From: Acanthochromis polyacanthus
Lineage: Eukaryota > Chordata > Actinopteri > Pomacentridae
NCBI RefSeq assembly: GCF_021347895.1
Contig: NC_067120.1
Span: 16,663,361 to 16,727,360 of the forward strand
Direction of reading: 5' to 3'
DNA length: 64,000 nt
Shown here: piece by piece, positions 34,355 through 48,126 of the stretch
How the letters are laid out: every line of letters starts with the position of its first letter
Position numbering within the stretch: position 1 is the first letter of the stretch
Notes under the pieces: model-generated
What the model saw: only the letters and a program-made list of their open reading frames with translations
The model's database searches: none
Told to the model about the DNA's origin: nothing
Translations under genes and position numbers: made by a program

Positions 34355-35090
34355 TGGTTCTTGTACAATCACACAGCACAGACACTCTTCATTGTTTTGG
34401 CTTGAATTTGTGTCTTCAGCAGGTATGAATATACAATGGTGTATGTTGTCATGTTGGTCATAGCTTTCATTCTTAAACAGAGCAGTAGGACAGTATTGTT
34501 GATTGTTTTTAGCTAAATCAGTGCTCAATCGCGAATTTACTTCCTGGAGAAACATCTGTTGTTGGTTTTGTATATTTTCAATTCTTTTACAACATGGGTA
34601 AATGTAAAGTTCAGTAACTTTGCATTTGAGTTTATTTGATTACAGATTTACAATCATTCTTCTTTGTGCTCAAATAAGCTTCTTAATGTAGATTTAGCAA
34701 CACTGATTATTGTAAACAGTTATGTCATATCACACTGTTTCAGTGCTGGAATCTGTTGTTGGACATGAAATGAACTGAAGATTTCTGTTGTCTGAGTTTC
34801 ATTTTATTGTAGATTTTGTCATCACTTACCATTAGTTTAATAACAGGTCTCATTCATCAATTTTGAACTTGTTTGATTAAACGTTGTGCTTCATCACATG
34901 TTGTGTAGTAGTTTGTATCTGATTTTAATGTGAATATAGGAACTGAACAGGATTACTCTTTAAAGTCTGGTGATTCAAGTATTTCAAAATGTTGAGTGTG
35001 ATTTAGATTCTGCTTGTGTCACACTAAATAAAATATATTTTAAAAATGTAATATTTCAAACACATTTTCTTCTGATTTGTATTTTTATAG
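34355..35090 (+). pseudogene. Fourth array unit lacking its coding exon
   Basis: 34355-34422 matches predicted exon 1 of the other units with the donor CAG|GTATG. 34423-35090 matches their introns ('gatttacaatcattcttctttgtg', 'cagtgctggaatctgttgtt', 'aataacaggtctcat') and ends in a pyrimidine-rich acceptor 'ttttcttctgatttgtatttttatag'. Directly after the AG the expected coding exon is absent, and a dispersed repeat begins. This is therefore a remnant of a fourth TIR unit, deleted or overwritten exactly at the exon border. Confidence 0.7.
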
Positions 35091-35369
35091 AGATCGATCC
35101 CGCTGGTCAGGTAGAGAATTTGTGGCTTATACTCTTCTTGTGTCTGTGTGGGTTTCCTCCCACAGTCCAAGGACATGACTGTTATGTTAACTGCTGATTC
35201 TAAATTGACTGAAGGTGTGATTGTGAATGTGCTTGCTTGTCTGCCTCTTTATGTCAGCCTTACAAGGGACTGGCAGCCTGTCCAGGGTGAACCTCTCCCC
35301 TGGTGTCAGCTGGTATGGGCTCCAAGCTCCCTTTGATCCTCTACTGAGTCAGGCTAATGGATGGATGGT
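35091..35369 (+). repeat. Dispersed fish repeat with GGATGG tail
   Basis: Contains 'gtgtgggtttcctcccacagtccaa', 'agggactggcagcctgtccagggtg' and 'gctggtatgggctccaagctcc', and finishes 'ggatggatgg'. It is the same repeat family as 31640-31984 but in the opposite orientation and lacking its head. Such repeats are probably LINE 3' tails or SINEs; the family is not resolved here. Confidence 0.7.
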
Positions 35370-38181
35370 TTTTTTCAATGTGTCTGTTAACATTTCAGGT
35401 CATAAAAAGAAACCTGTTTGCATTTTCAGCTTGACCCATTCACATATGAACAGTTGTTCAAAAAAACCAAAACACTGACGTCTGGTGCAATTTTTAAAGG
35501 AGGTTGAAATGTTTTTTTGTTGGGTTTAGTCACCAAAGTGTGAACTTGCTGCTGAAAATAATCCACTTAAGAGAGCTAAAAAGACAAAAAAAAGTTTTTT
35601 TTCCCCCAGTTTTTATAAATTACCTTTATGCAATGAGTTTATTTGCCTAATTTTCTTTTATCAGAGAAACCAAATGGGCCCCATTAATCACCAGTAAGAT
35701 GTTACCACAGTGAACTGATACGGGACTTCTTTGGCTTCTATGAATAATAGTAGTGTGTCATGCCACTACGTCATTGTGTGTTTGTGAATAAGAGCAGTAA
35801 AAGTGGTAAACACTAAAAGTATCTTCACAAACATATGCATATCACTTTCACATTCTAGTTGGCATTTGACTTAATGTTCTGAGGCTGAATTCAATTTACT
35901 TTATCAGTCTGCAAGAGTGCACTGTCATTTCAGTTACTGATTCACATGCTGTAATGTCTTTTGAGCCATTTACCAAATGTGAGTGCATGCATTATACACT
36001 ACAGTTTATTTGTGATTAAGGCACGTCTAGCGTTCACATTTCACTGAATTAAACCTTTGACAGCATATTCTGCAGCCAATAATCATCCCTTGTACAACCT
36101 TCTCCGTTAGCGTTCATGTGGTTTCTTCAAAGAAACAATGCATAATGGAAGGAATGTGCATTTATATTTTATGTTATGAATAATTTTAATTTTACAACTA
36201 CTGTTAGCTGTCACATTTCTATGTTCGATCATTTTGGATACCATTTTCTTTGCTAATTAATTCATTAAAAATGTATTACGTTGTAAGCGCAGTATTTGTT
36301 TTCTCAAAAGAATGAGTGCACTTCTTTGCAAAAATAATGGAGGATGGTAACAGAGTAGGAAAGCACCCAGGGCAATTTCCTGAAAACAAAGATATTTATC
36401 CTGCTCTCGAGCAGAGAATGCTAGAAGAATCCATTATTCAGTAACTCAATAAATGAGCCGAATAAACCAGTGATTCATTAATTCATTATTGCACACAAAA
36501 GCTAATAAGCAAGTTTCGGTTTAGCCTTCTGTTAAGGCTTTTGAAAGATTGATTTGTGATGCCAGAAGCTGTAAATATTTTATAAAGTTAAATAGCACAT
36601 AATCCACCCATTTGCCAGGGATTTGCCTTAAAGCAAGCAAGCAAGCAAGTGTGCAGTTCTCAGTCCTCATTAAATCATTTTCATTCTTACAATGCTGGAC
36701 ATCGTGAATCCAACCAGTGAGTATAAATCTGATTTGGGACTTCAGTGAGTCTAAGATTTAACACTCTGTTGTCTGTTGTTCTTTTGACTAAATTCTGTTG
36801 ACCTTTCCCAACTGATGCTGCCTTATCAGACACAAAGACCAGTCTGAGATGTGAGTGCTGCAGTGAAGCACATAAAGCACAGAAGAAGGATCAATATTTG
36901 CTGTTCTTTATGAGTAAAGGGATTCAGGATATGAAACTGAGACATGACACTGTTGCTAGAAGGGTCTGTAGGACTAAATCCTGACAAACAGTAGAAGGAC
37001 AGATTGCACGCTTCATGGGTTGTGCTTGATGAGAAGTGGAAATGTGCTCTTACTGCTGCAGTACAATTAAAACTGCATTTGTATGGATTAAACGTGTATG
37101 TCTTAGGTTAAAAAGAAACTGCCTTGCTGCTATTTAAGCATGTAGTGTGCACCCATGCTGAAAGTTTAAGGATAATTGCTCACGGAAGAGGCATCATAGC
37201 GACAGCATTCTGTCTAATCCTCGACAATGACTTTCATGCTGATTTAGTTCAATCACCTCTGCTCCCATCACGCCTATTAATGCTTTATTTCTTCCAAACT
37301 GCAGTGTGTCGGTGTGCACGTGCAGATGTGCTTGGTATTATTTCTACATGAAATTATTGCCTGATCCACATAAAGCATTCCTTTATTTAAATAACAGCGA
37401 TGACAATTATTATGTTCTTACTCACAACAAGCCTTAAGTGCTAAAACTGTATAGCTTCTTTTAAGTGACTCTCACAATAGCTACCGTTAAAGTGTGACAT
37501 GTTTTGAATTTTGTTGGAGTTAATTAAAAAATTCCTCTGCCATGAGGTTCAGTACAGGGAGATGGAGGACAAACACATGGAAAATTACTTGCTGGGCTGA
37601 TGGAAATGACTGACACATGCAAATTACTGGGTCTGTTATTCTTTTATGGACTTAGTCTTTAGGTCTAAATATACACTTAGTATGAAATAGAATGGTGGCT
37701 AGCAAAGTTTGCAGATTCTTTCTTCCTGCACAATTACTTTTTTTTTTTTAAAACAAAATCAGATTCGCTTGCTGAAAGGTGACAGCTAAAAACTGTCCCT
37801 TAAACAGATAACAGGAACTGTGCTCATCTCTTTTCATTTGCTGCCTGTTAAGTTGTGGATGAATACTGATGAGTTTCTGATTTTAAATAAAGCAAAGCAT
37901 ACTGACTACTGGGTGCTGTCTCACAGAGGAGTTTTTCTGAAAAAAGAAAAAGCTATTTTCTCTATATATCCTAAACTTTCCGATTCTTGATAAAAATTAT
38001 TAAACTCCAACTGTCTGGGATATTTTACGCACCTGGATTTTACCCTTGAATAAGACAATAAACAAACTGCTGGGCTGAATTTATTATCGCTAGCAGTAAG
38101 GAGAATGAAAAAAAAATCATTGCAGTGGGAAAGAAATTTTACTAAACATTGGGGGAGACATCACTCTTCTCTCCTCCCCAG
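35370..38181. other. Non-coding DNA
   Basis: AT-rich, without recognisable exon or transposon ends. It includes a short (AAGC)n run at 36632-36650. The 75-codon frame at 37124-37351 starts at an ATG-less position and shows no motif. Confidence 0.5.
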
Positions 38182-38336
38182 GGTAGCAGCACAAATGTAA
38201 CAGCACTTATAGTGAATACAAACCCTGTTCCTATTGGCTCTTTGCAAATGGGTTTAGATTTAAACCTTATGGTGCGGAGTGTCAAAGCACGTAAGAAAGA
38301 CTGAGTTCATCTTTCCAAGAACGAAAGCCTTTTAAG
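38182..38336 (+). other. Possible orphan exon with strong splice sites
   Basis: A strong pyrimidine tract and acceptor ('ctcttctctcctccccag', ending 38181) and a consensus donor ('AAG|GTAAGC', 38336/38337) bracket 155 bases. One frame stays open for about 40 codons but has no recognisable motif. It also contains an inverted CCAAT ('attgg') and a near-octamer 'ttgcaaat', so it could equally be a first exon or promoter. This is speculative without transcript data. Confidence 0.2.
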
Positions 38337-40687
38337 GTAAGCATATCTCCTCTAGTTGGCCACACACTTTAACCTTTTTGACCCCTTAGATAACTCTTCC
38401 TTAATTAGACTGAGCTGCATGAAAGTTACTCTACTAACATAAATTTGTTCCCCGACGACAGATACATGTGCAGAACATCAACAAATAGACACTAGATGAT
38501 AACCCAAGAGCTGATGGTTGTATTTACTTTGACATCACTGACATAAACAACTGCTGAGAGATGCTGGTAGATGTGCTGCTAGAGTATTGGACTTTTACAA
38601 ACAAATAAAGAATAGTTCTTTCAGTATTTCATAGTATGCCGAAGTCTTTAAAACGAGCTTCTGCTGCGGTTTTACTGTGCACACTTGTAGTGATGTAAAC
38701 CAGCAAATATTTGGTCTGCTAGAGATGAAGAAGGGAGCAACTGCAGTGACAGAGATGGAGTAGCTGACAGCAAAAAGGAGTGCGGTGGAGCATATGGTGG
38801 AAAAACCTAGTCAGCACCAAAGAAAAGTTCCTGATACACAAGATTAAAAAGAAGCTCAGTATTCAAAGGAAGAAATGGCAGTATAAAAAACAATCACCAT
38901 GAGGTAATAATGCATATTACCTGCATAATGCATCAGCAGTGTGTGTGTAATTATTACTCTCACAGCAAGAAGTGGAGCTGAAAGTTGTGTACAGTCGGTT
39001 TAATTGCCCTAAACATCTAAACAGATCCACAAAGATTTTTTCAAAGTTTACGTTAATAGTAGCCAGTCTAAACCAGCTGCACATGATGAGTTACGAAGAA
39101 ATCATGAACCTTTTTGAATGAATGACATAGCAGTTTAGTTAGTGAGCTGTAGGGTTGCTGGTAATGTACTGATAAAGCCAGGCCCTGTTTCCATTTCAGG
39201 TGCTGGCCTAAACTAAGGGCTTCATATTTAATGTGAGCCATGTCAAGCTTTTCAATGGTATCCCTTTTATTCATGTATAAACCAGGCAAACCATATGTAA
39301 CATTCAAATGATGGAAAAAGCATCAGGCATACACATATTTTTTAGGTAAGAACTGGATGATGCATTGAAGGGTGGACCACAGATATGAGTTGTAAAATAA
39401 AATAGCCCCCAACTGCCAGCCAAGAGTTACACAAACAGATGAGGTGACACTCTACATGATACATTTAGCCCTCATTAGTTATTTGAAAAGGTCAGTCTCT
39501 ATCAGAATACAATTTTTCTTCTTGAACAAAGCTGCAGATGCTCTGATGGACTGTGATGGGTGACACCGTGGCTGGACATGGTGCTCTGGGGCTGCTGCAG
39601 TCTGTGTCCAGATGTTACCATTTGAAGCTGCAGTTCTTCTGAAACATGTGTTACTGACACACCACAGCTCCTCAGGAATACAGACGTCTTTACACAGCAC
39701 TCAGACAGAAAACCATCACTGTACTCCCACGACTGCTGCACCTCTTCAGTGTTTGTTTGGTTTTCTTTCTAAATGTAATGGTGCCGACTTGAGCCTAAGC
39801 AGCCACAGCTGAGAGGCTCTCACTGTAGCCACAGCCCGGGTCAGTCTGCCACATAATGCATAATTTATCATAACAGAGCACAACTTTTTTCAGTGAGTCA
39901 CAGGAAATGCTGCGAGGTAGCACAAAACTTATTGCAAGGTAATACAAAAATAGCCTGCAAAAAAATACTGCAAGATGGACATGGATGAATCAGATCAAGT
40001 CAATAAAAATACATCGTATTAAAATCGAATAAATATATACGAGATGGAAAAGAGCCCAATGTGTGATTTTATTAAATAGAAATGTCAGGAAAATTGATTT
40101 TATACTTCTGCCTTGAGCCATTGGGCCAAATCTGAAATAATTTCCACCATTAATTGTATCTTTCATTCATGATTTTAAATTCTGCAGCACATTATGTGAC
40201 ATACTACAGCTAATCCATCACCATGTACACAGTATATCAGTGTCATGGACAGGAGCTTTGTTTTGCTTGTGTAACATAAAACCATCCGCCAGATGCCATA
40301 CACACTGGGACCAGAAAGGTGTTCATTTTTCTATCAGTCAACCCCCAAAGCCACAGACAGCATATACAGCAATCGTGTATTGGCCTGAGAGTTATGTGTA
40401 TTTTGGAAATTTTTCGGAGAAAAAAGTGAGTGTTTTTGCTTGGGAGACTAGATTAGATTAGGCAGCACAAGGCGCCACACAGTTCACTTGTCTAACCTTT
40501 GATCAAGTCTGCATCGAGTTGCACTGAGTCAGGAATGTGGTCCTCAGCTGTACAATTATTTTTTGCACGCCAAGAAAAATATTTTGCAAATTAAAGGCAG
40601 GTTATTAGACACAAGGAGCGCAACATGGACAGCAAATGTTGTAAATTGTCCAGTGTTGCTTTGGAAGGTGTAAATGTTATTATTTAA
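38337..40687. other. Non-coding DNA
   Basis: No supported gene. Overlapping frames on both strands at 39479-39812 have no domain motif. Confidence 0.5.
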
Positions 40688-41601
40688 AGCTGCTGTCCGG
40701 AGTTTCCGTTTGTTTTCAATTTATGTATCATTTTTTAACAAAGCTTAAATGTGTTAGTCTAGTTCGATACTATAATATAAAGTTAGTATAACGCGATATG
40801 AAAATTTATTCCTGAGCTCCGCCTTCCTCTCATAGACTCCCATGTTATTCCAAAAAGCGCCGGTCGCTGCCGACCAATCAAGTTCGAGCTTCAGCTTTGT
40901 CATGCTGTCAATCAACGGTTACGCGCACAGCAAGCAAGCCCATGCAGAGGTGGGCGAGCTACGCACTACGCAACCGCGCGCACATTTGTTTTGCTTGTGG
41001 AGGAGAGAGCATCAGGGCTCAGCAACTTCCAGAAAAGTTACCAATCCCACGGCTTGTCAGGCCAAGAGACTGCAGGACATTTTATGGCTCGGGGTGCTTG
41101 CGTCGCTCCCCGAACACGGCCTCCATAGCCCGCCTGACGGCTTCGTTTAGATGCCCGACCTCTGGAGGAAGATGTTGGGGCGTCTGGGACGTACTCTTCG
41201 TCAGAGGAGTCATGCAATTCTGAACTCTAGATAGAAATAAATAAACAATGTAACACATATACACGCGTAAATGCACTAAGTTTGATAAACAACGTCATCG
41301 AGAGGGATACACGAGTGTAATCACATATTGAAACTTTACTCGTTCGTCCTAGCAGATTCATGTTATTTTGGTATTAGGACAAGTTAGACTCAATACAGCA
41401 TTCTAACATAATTCCTTTATTATTTACTAAATGTACTAAATGTAGAAGAGTGGAAAACAGCAAAACAGGCGAGATGCTGCAGCACTCCGGGCACCACTCT
41501 CAGGTACTGCGCGCGTGCACAAATAAAGGGGCGAAATCAGAGGGAGGGAGGGACCAACAGTGTTTTGGGAGACGCTGCGATTCAAACTCCGGACAGCAGC
41601 T
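40688..41601. mobile_element. TTAA-flanked DNA element with inverted ends (914 bp)
   Basis: The left end AGCTGCTGTCCGGAGTTT (40688-40705) is repeated in reverse complement at 41584-41601. Both sides are flanked by TTAA (40684-40687 and 41602-41605). TTAA target duplications are characteristic of piggyBac and Kolobok transposons, although a 3-base TAA/TTA duplication (Harbinger) cannot be excluded from this context. The interior is unusually CpG-rich for this window. On the minus strand around 41090-41225 it has an acidic then basic reading ('SSDEEYVPDAP', 'GRASKRSR') that looks like a protein N-terminus, but no transposase core is present. Confidence 0.8.
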
Positions 41602-41605
41602 TTAA

Positions 41606-42136
41606 GGTTTAAGCTCACATAATAAATAAGTTCATATGATTTTATTTTACTGTAATAAATAGTATTTCATAGCTTGTAATTTGATGAATTAAATGAGTTA
41701 AAAACAGTAAAAGGGGGTTAATGTTCCATGTAGGAACTAAAGTTGCACGCTTTGGTTCTGCCATGGACTGAGAGAGGAACAGCATGATCGGAGGACAGGT
41801 TCCCGAGCCGATCTGGATGCATTTAAGTGACTTCATCGACTGCAAAGTCTTTAAGAACACTCTCATGACTGGCAGTGCAACGAATTCTCACGGCATTAGC
41901 CTGACGTTAGCCTGATGTGAGCCTGGCATGAACCTGGCGTGTAAGGATGAAATCACGCCAAGGACTGTCATGAATAAACGCTTGTTCCAAAAGAACTACG
42001 TCTGTCATGAAAAGAGTTACACAGGCAAACGTGTCAAGTGTGAGAAAACGTGACATCATTTGTGTCTCGGCTTGGCGATTGCACTGTTTTAATTGAAAGC
42101 CTTTTTTTCATAACTCTGACCCCAGGCAAGTAGGAT
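41606..42136. other. Non-coding DNA
   Basis: No gene recognised. A short direct repetition is visible around 41900-41940 ('gcctgacgttagcctgatgtgagcctggcatgaacctggcg'). Confidence 0.5.
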
Positions 42137-42143
42137 TTAACAT

Positions 42144-42341
42144 CTAAAATACACTGTCTGCTTGAGGGGTAGGAGGACCATATATCATGATTGTCTCAGT
42201 GCATCTGCATTCGTGATCTACATGCTTGGATTCTGGGATGCTCAGCTTGAGATCCAGAGTGTTTGGAAGCCGGATCAGTACCTTATGCCCTTTGTTGTGT
42301 TCCTCTAGTCTTTTCTGAGCTGTTTTTGTGGTCATCATCAT
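42144..42341 (-). pseudogene. Tc1-like transposase C-terminal relic
   Basis: The minus-strand frame reads 'KTAQKRLEEHNKGHKVLIRLPNTLDL'. This resembles the segment of fish Tc1-like transposases that usually reads '..EEHN(K/D)..KVLTWPPNSPDLNPIEH' between the second and third catalytic acids. The terminal glutamate context is decayed ('LKLSIPE') and nothing of the helix-turn-helix half is present. It is a short inactive relic, with boundaries unclear. Confidence 0.5.
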
Positions 42342-42344
42342 GCA

Positions 42345-45300
42345 TTTGGGAGTTTGCTCACATCTGGAAGTGTCGATCCCATGGTTAAGGTTTAGTTAGG
42401 TTTAGGCACTGAAATATACTACCTGGTTAGCATCAAGAAAACTTTGTAGTTATGCACAATTCACAACTTTCTTAGGGTTAATGGACCTTTGTGATCAGTA
42501 GGGTTAGGGTTAATAAACACTTGGTTAAGTTTGGTGAATGACTGCGGTCAAAAAAACATTGAGTTGGAAATGGGAAACAAACAGCAGCAATAAGGTGTGA
42601 AGTTCTGCGGTCCATCCATCCACCCCGGCCTCCTCTCTACAAGAACCCTGCTGTCACTGGACTCCCTCTTTGCTCCCATCACATTTATTTTGTCCTCTAG
42701 AGGAATTTGTAACTGGAACGTAAACGCGATATTTTGAGGCACTTGCTGAAATGTCTGCTGCTGTGTTTCTTTAGAGAAAAATATTATCTTGAAATTTTTC
42801 TGTTTTTGGAACCTCACCCATTTCACTAAAAGTCAGGATATCATAACTGCTGCTAGAAGACTAAAAGGTTGGACCAAACTGAAAAGTCTTGGAAAACCTA
42901 CTGAAACTGCAGAAGAAACTTGAGCACAGTAGGACGCAGGCCAAATCAATCCAAGAATAATACAGATTCTTGCCACAATGTGGTTGAAAACAAGGTCTTA
43001 AAGAGAAAGAACACCAGAACTTGCAGCATCATGATAGGCCACCAGTGGATAAATTCACTGAGTTTTTATTTTGCCTTCAAGGATCTCTGTATGATGGCAT
43101 GTCCACTTGGATGAACTCAGGGATGCCAGATTCCATCCACCATACATTGTGAAAGAGCTAAACAGCAGAACTTTTTCCTACCTGAAAAAAGTAGAATACT
43201 ATGGAAAAAACCTATTTGAATTTGAGCTAAATGTGCCCAAAAGCACCTCCAACTTCTGCTTTTCTGGTTACCATTATTTACACAGAAGCATTACTGAGAT
43301 AAAAATGTCTTCCAGATAGCAGCAAAGACCAAAAAGTTGTAGACATCAAAGTCAGAATTAAACAGAAATGTTACGTATTTTATGCAAATCAACTGCTGCA
43401 TTGTCTTCTACAGATTTTGATCTCTTCTCAAAATTAATAACATTTGTAACTAAGAGCCTGATGTCAGTGCAAACAAGAAACTGGTTCGACAAAAAAGCCG
43501 GTTTGTCAGCGAACCTGTCTTGAGAAATACAGGTGCAGCTCTACAGCTTCCTTCTGCCTCCTGGCGTCACTGTTTGGGCCTGGAATGTCAAGAGAAACGC
43601 GATAAGTGGCCTCCTGAGGAAACATGGCATGTCACCTTTGACAAAATAGGAGCCGCTTCATTTCTCCTCTGTTGTGCTGGGCCGCCTGTGTGGGCATGAT
43701 AGGTGAAGGGAGATGAGTGTCTGTGGGGGTTATTTTATTCAACTACATACATTTATATTTGCCATTCTCATATTGAATCACTAAGTAGAGCAATGCATTA
43801 GGTAAATATGAAAGCAAGTGAAGTTTGAAGTCGTAAGGAACACTTTCTATGCTGAACACAACCATGACATTGGCTGAGTGTGAAGAGCTCATTGGGGGTT
43901 ATATATTGAATGTTTATGTGCATCCATGTGCAGACGATCTCAACTCATGTTGTACGCTTTGAAAGTTTTGCTTTAACGTGTCCACAGCATGCCTCTGCTT
44001 TACATAAATCTTTATCATATATATTACACATTGTGTCACTTGGGTCAACAGTGTGGGGTTAAGCCAACATCATAAATCAAATCTCTGAAATGAGTAGACG
44101 TTTGACCAGATACAACCTGACTGGGTAAACCCAACCCCCTCTAAAAAAAACAAATCTCTTATCAGTAGACAACCTTGCCTGCAAGACCCTTAGAAAAAGA
44201 AAAAAAAAAAAGCACTGCAAACAAAGAGAAGAACAGCAGGTTTGAAATCCAGTTTAGGCCATTCAGTGAATGTTGGGGAGCTGCTCTACGCAGTGAAAAA
44301 TGTATTCTATGCTGGCAAGAACCTAAAGCAACACCTCACTCTGTAACACTCAGTTAGCCATGACTTGAATATGAAAAAATGGGCACCTTTTGACACGTGC
44401 CAGCCATCAACACTGTACGTGCCAGAATAAATACACCAAGTCTGGCCCAGCTCTCTTGGTGGAAGAAAACAGCCTGTTGGATGTGCAAAGTATAGCAGAT
44501 TAAACTGAACTGGTGGGGGGTTTGTTAGGAGTTCACAAGATGGTGGATTAAACTGCATCATGATATGTAAAGATGTATCAAAAGTATGATTTCAAAGTTT
44601 ACTAGCTTCCTATTCAAAGTCTTGATTTACTGTTATTCACCTATAAAAAAAGTCATATACAAGTTAGAGGTCTCCATGGATTTGTTGTACTGTCTAATAA
44701 TGTCTGCGGCAGACTTCTTAATGCACTCCTAAGATTTATTTTATAGATGACGACACTATGTGGAAACCCACTCTAAAAGCCCTCACATACGCTGGTTATG
44801 TAAAGTGCACACAGACAGTATATCAGACACAATATGAGAGCAAAGAATGTGAGCTACACAAGTTGGACCTGCAGCACAGAGTTATTACCATCCAATAAAA
44901 ATTTTGGTGGTTCAGTAAATCTTACAGAATCTCTCAGATTTCATGTAAAGTTTTTGTTGTATTAGTTACGGGTCTGCTTAATGAGGCCTTGGAGAAATGA
45001 ATTAAGGGGACTTTTCCACAGATATTGCAACTGTCTGGCACCCAAAGAAAAAAGAAGGAAAAAATGTCCCAAGATAGAGAAAATGTTTCTGTAATAATTA
45101 GAAATAATTTAAAAAGTCCTTTGTTTATATAGTGATCAAAATTTCATTGGAGGCACTTTAATCACTGCTGCCTGCTTTATGAGCTTTCCCATAAGATTCC
45201 AAAAACCCATAACAACTTACGACTTGGCACAACATGCATCCCATCAGCTTTTCATTATCATTTTTTTCGGAATCTACCAGCACACAATATTAAGGGGCCA

Positions 45301-46120
45301 AATGTCTGCCAAAGATCACAAGCTGCATTCGGCAGGAATCATTCTGGCAAAGAAGACCATGGGATAGAGAGAAAAAGAACTTTTCAAAGTCCTGACAGTC
45401 ACTGAAATGCCTACCAATCTAGCAGTAAGTCCAACAGCAGCAGATCTAAATGACAGACACCACAAAACAGCAACTTGATCAGTGATCCCACATAATCTTC
45501 TTTGCGATAGCCGAGCCCTATAGCGTGCGGCAAAGCAATAACATTAAGGCTGCCGGGTTGAGGTAATGTTATGTCTGCTGGAGACGGCTCAGAGAACTTT
45601 TGTGTGGTTACCTGGAAAATCACAAATTATAGTCTTGCCTAGAAGAGTGAAACATCTCTTTTGCATTCTACAATCCAATGTACTCTCGCACTTGGCCCTC
45701 TAAAATAATTGGAAAAAACACTTGGGCAGATTGAGAACTTCATGTTGGGGAGAAAAACAAAATGAAGGAAGAAAAAAGAGATAAAAAGTTGCTTCTTGCT
45801 TGGCAGCTGACTCTGACTTTTCTCAGCTCTCTGCAGGCAGACAAGAAGGATGTGAAAGTGAAAAAAATAAACACTGTGAAAGTGCTATTCTGTTTAGATC
45901 TATTTGATGCTGAGTCCCTGACAATATAGGTTACTCTACTGCTGGACCATATGAAGGATTGGTGGGTTGGTCCAGTCCGGTTATTAAACACTGCAAGTTA
46001 AGAGAAACACAGAGATGATGTGACAGTTTACGTGATACATTTAGTGCTTTTGCTCAGTTTGAAAGGTCAATCTATGACAGTTTATTAAAGGTCTTCATGC
46101 AGTTTCAGCTGCTCTGCCTG
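42345..46120. other. Non-coding DNA
   Basis: About 3.8 kb with no gene supported. Small frames (42548-42826, 44307-44561, 45740-45991) have no domain signature. The region 43540-43700 is locally GC-richer and could be a conserved element, but that cannot be judged from one sequence. Confidence 0.5.
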
Positions 46121-46124
46121 AGGT

Positions 46125-46620
<496 letters not shown>

Positions 46621-46956
46621 CCATCTTTACACCAATTAAAATGAATGTGTGACAGCCAGAATAGTAACAACCAAAGCCACGCTGACAGCCAAGTCACCCC
46701 AAGGCTGTGGTCTGAATCGCAGTCTGTCTGGACGGCAGCAGTCAGCAAGACGGCTGGTCAACTCTCATTTTCACTGTAGACACATCCATCAGCGGTCTAC
46801 AACCAAATGCATGACATAGTATAATAATACCGCTCCATCTTTCTCTATGGGTCAAATACAAAACTTATTATACAGTTATGCAAAAATACATGAGAATAAA
46901 TTACCACAGCGATCTTTTGGGGGGCTTTGTAGACTTAATGTGACACTATTTGAACA

Positions 46957-47607
46957 AAAAAAGCACTCAGAGAGTGCAGTACTCAGCCAAGACTGTTTAT
47001 TCCCCCATATGGCACTGTCAGAAATGCAGTATTTATTTATTTTTTTAGAAATGCAGCATTTGTTTATTAGTTATTGATGATCAGAAGTCAGGACAACATA
47101 GAATATGGCCATTTAATATAGATGTACCATAAACAAAATGACCTTGTGCTGAGCACAGTGTTATGCACGTGTACATCATGTATGGATGACGAATTGCGTG
47201 ACCTAAATATGTAGTGGGTGGAGGGAATTGATGGGACTCGAAAACACCGCCACAACTTAATCAATTGTTTGTTGTGTGATTTCCGACTGATAAGTCCCGA
47301 TAAGTCTGCAGCAGTGGATTTGCAGTAGGATCGCAATCATGTGATCGTCAGCAACTTGTCAAAGTTAGAGTGAGTCCGTGCCGCTATCTCAGAATGATAT
47401 AGAAATCTTTAACAAATCCGTGGATCCAGACTATAAGCTGCATCACTGCCAAATTCTAATCAGCTGGTCCTTGTGTCATTTCTGACCTTCAATTAAAATT
47501 TCATCCAAATCTGTGAGTCAATTTTTCAGTAATGTCGTGAATGGACAAACAGAAACAAACAAACCAGTGCCAATCGTCACATAACTCTGCCGCGTTCCTT
47601 GGTGGAT
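46957..47607. repeat. Decayed SINE/RTE-like repeat
   Basis: The head 'aaaaagcactcagagagtgcagtactcagccaag' and the tail 'aaaatttcatccaaatctgtgagtcaatttttcagtaat...ggacaaacagaaacaaac...tccttggtgga' match the family nested in the pogo element at 21379-21803. The middle has diverged and contains a small local duplication ('agaaatgcagtatttatttattttttt' then 'agaaatgcagcatttgtttatt', 47020-47065). Confidence 0.65.
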
Positions 47608-48126
47608 TAATAATTCTAGAGCGCTATCAAGTCACAAATAAACCATTAAGGCTTTGTGATACTTACATATTTTGGTTTAGTTTGGCTTCACCATTTTGAA
47701 CTGTTTTGTTTACTTTATTACATTTTTTAAAAAGAAGTTTGAAACAGTTTATAGGTTTAATCGACAAATAATTTGTTTTCATTGCTGCTGGTTGCTCAGC
47801 TTGAGCCCAAAATGAAGCTTGTCAACAACTTTTGGATTAATTACCATGGCATTTTGTAAAGACATTCGTGGATAGATTATAAACATTTTGATGATCTGCA
47901 TTTTTTTATTTTATCTTCAATAACAGATCAAACTTTTAATTTGTTCAGTACTTAAATTGTTGATTAAATATCAGAAATTCTAGTCAAATAAACTCAAAGC
48001 ATGGCTGTGCCTTTAAGTGCAGCTGTATAGTGGAACTATAATGGATGTAGAGTTGTGATAACTTATTCTTCCTAAAGAAGATAATGAGATTTTTTTGAAC
48101 CTCTGTGTGTGTGCGTGTGTGTGTGT
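47608..48126. other. Non-coding DNA
   Basis: No gene seen. It ends in a short (GT)n run at 48106-48129. Confidence 0.5.
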
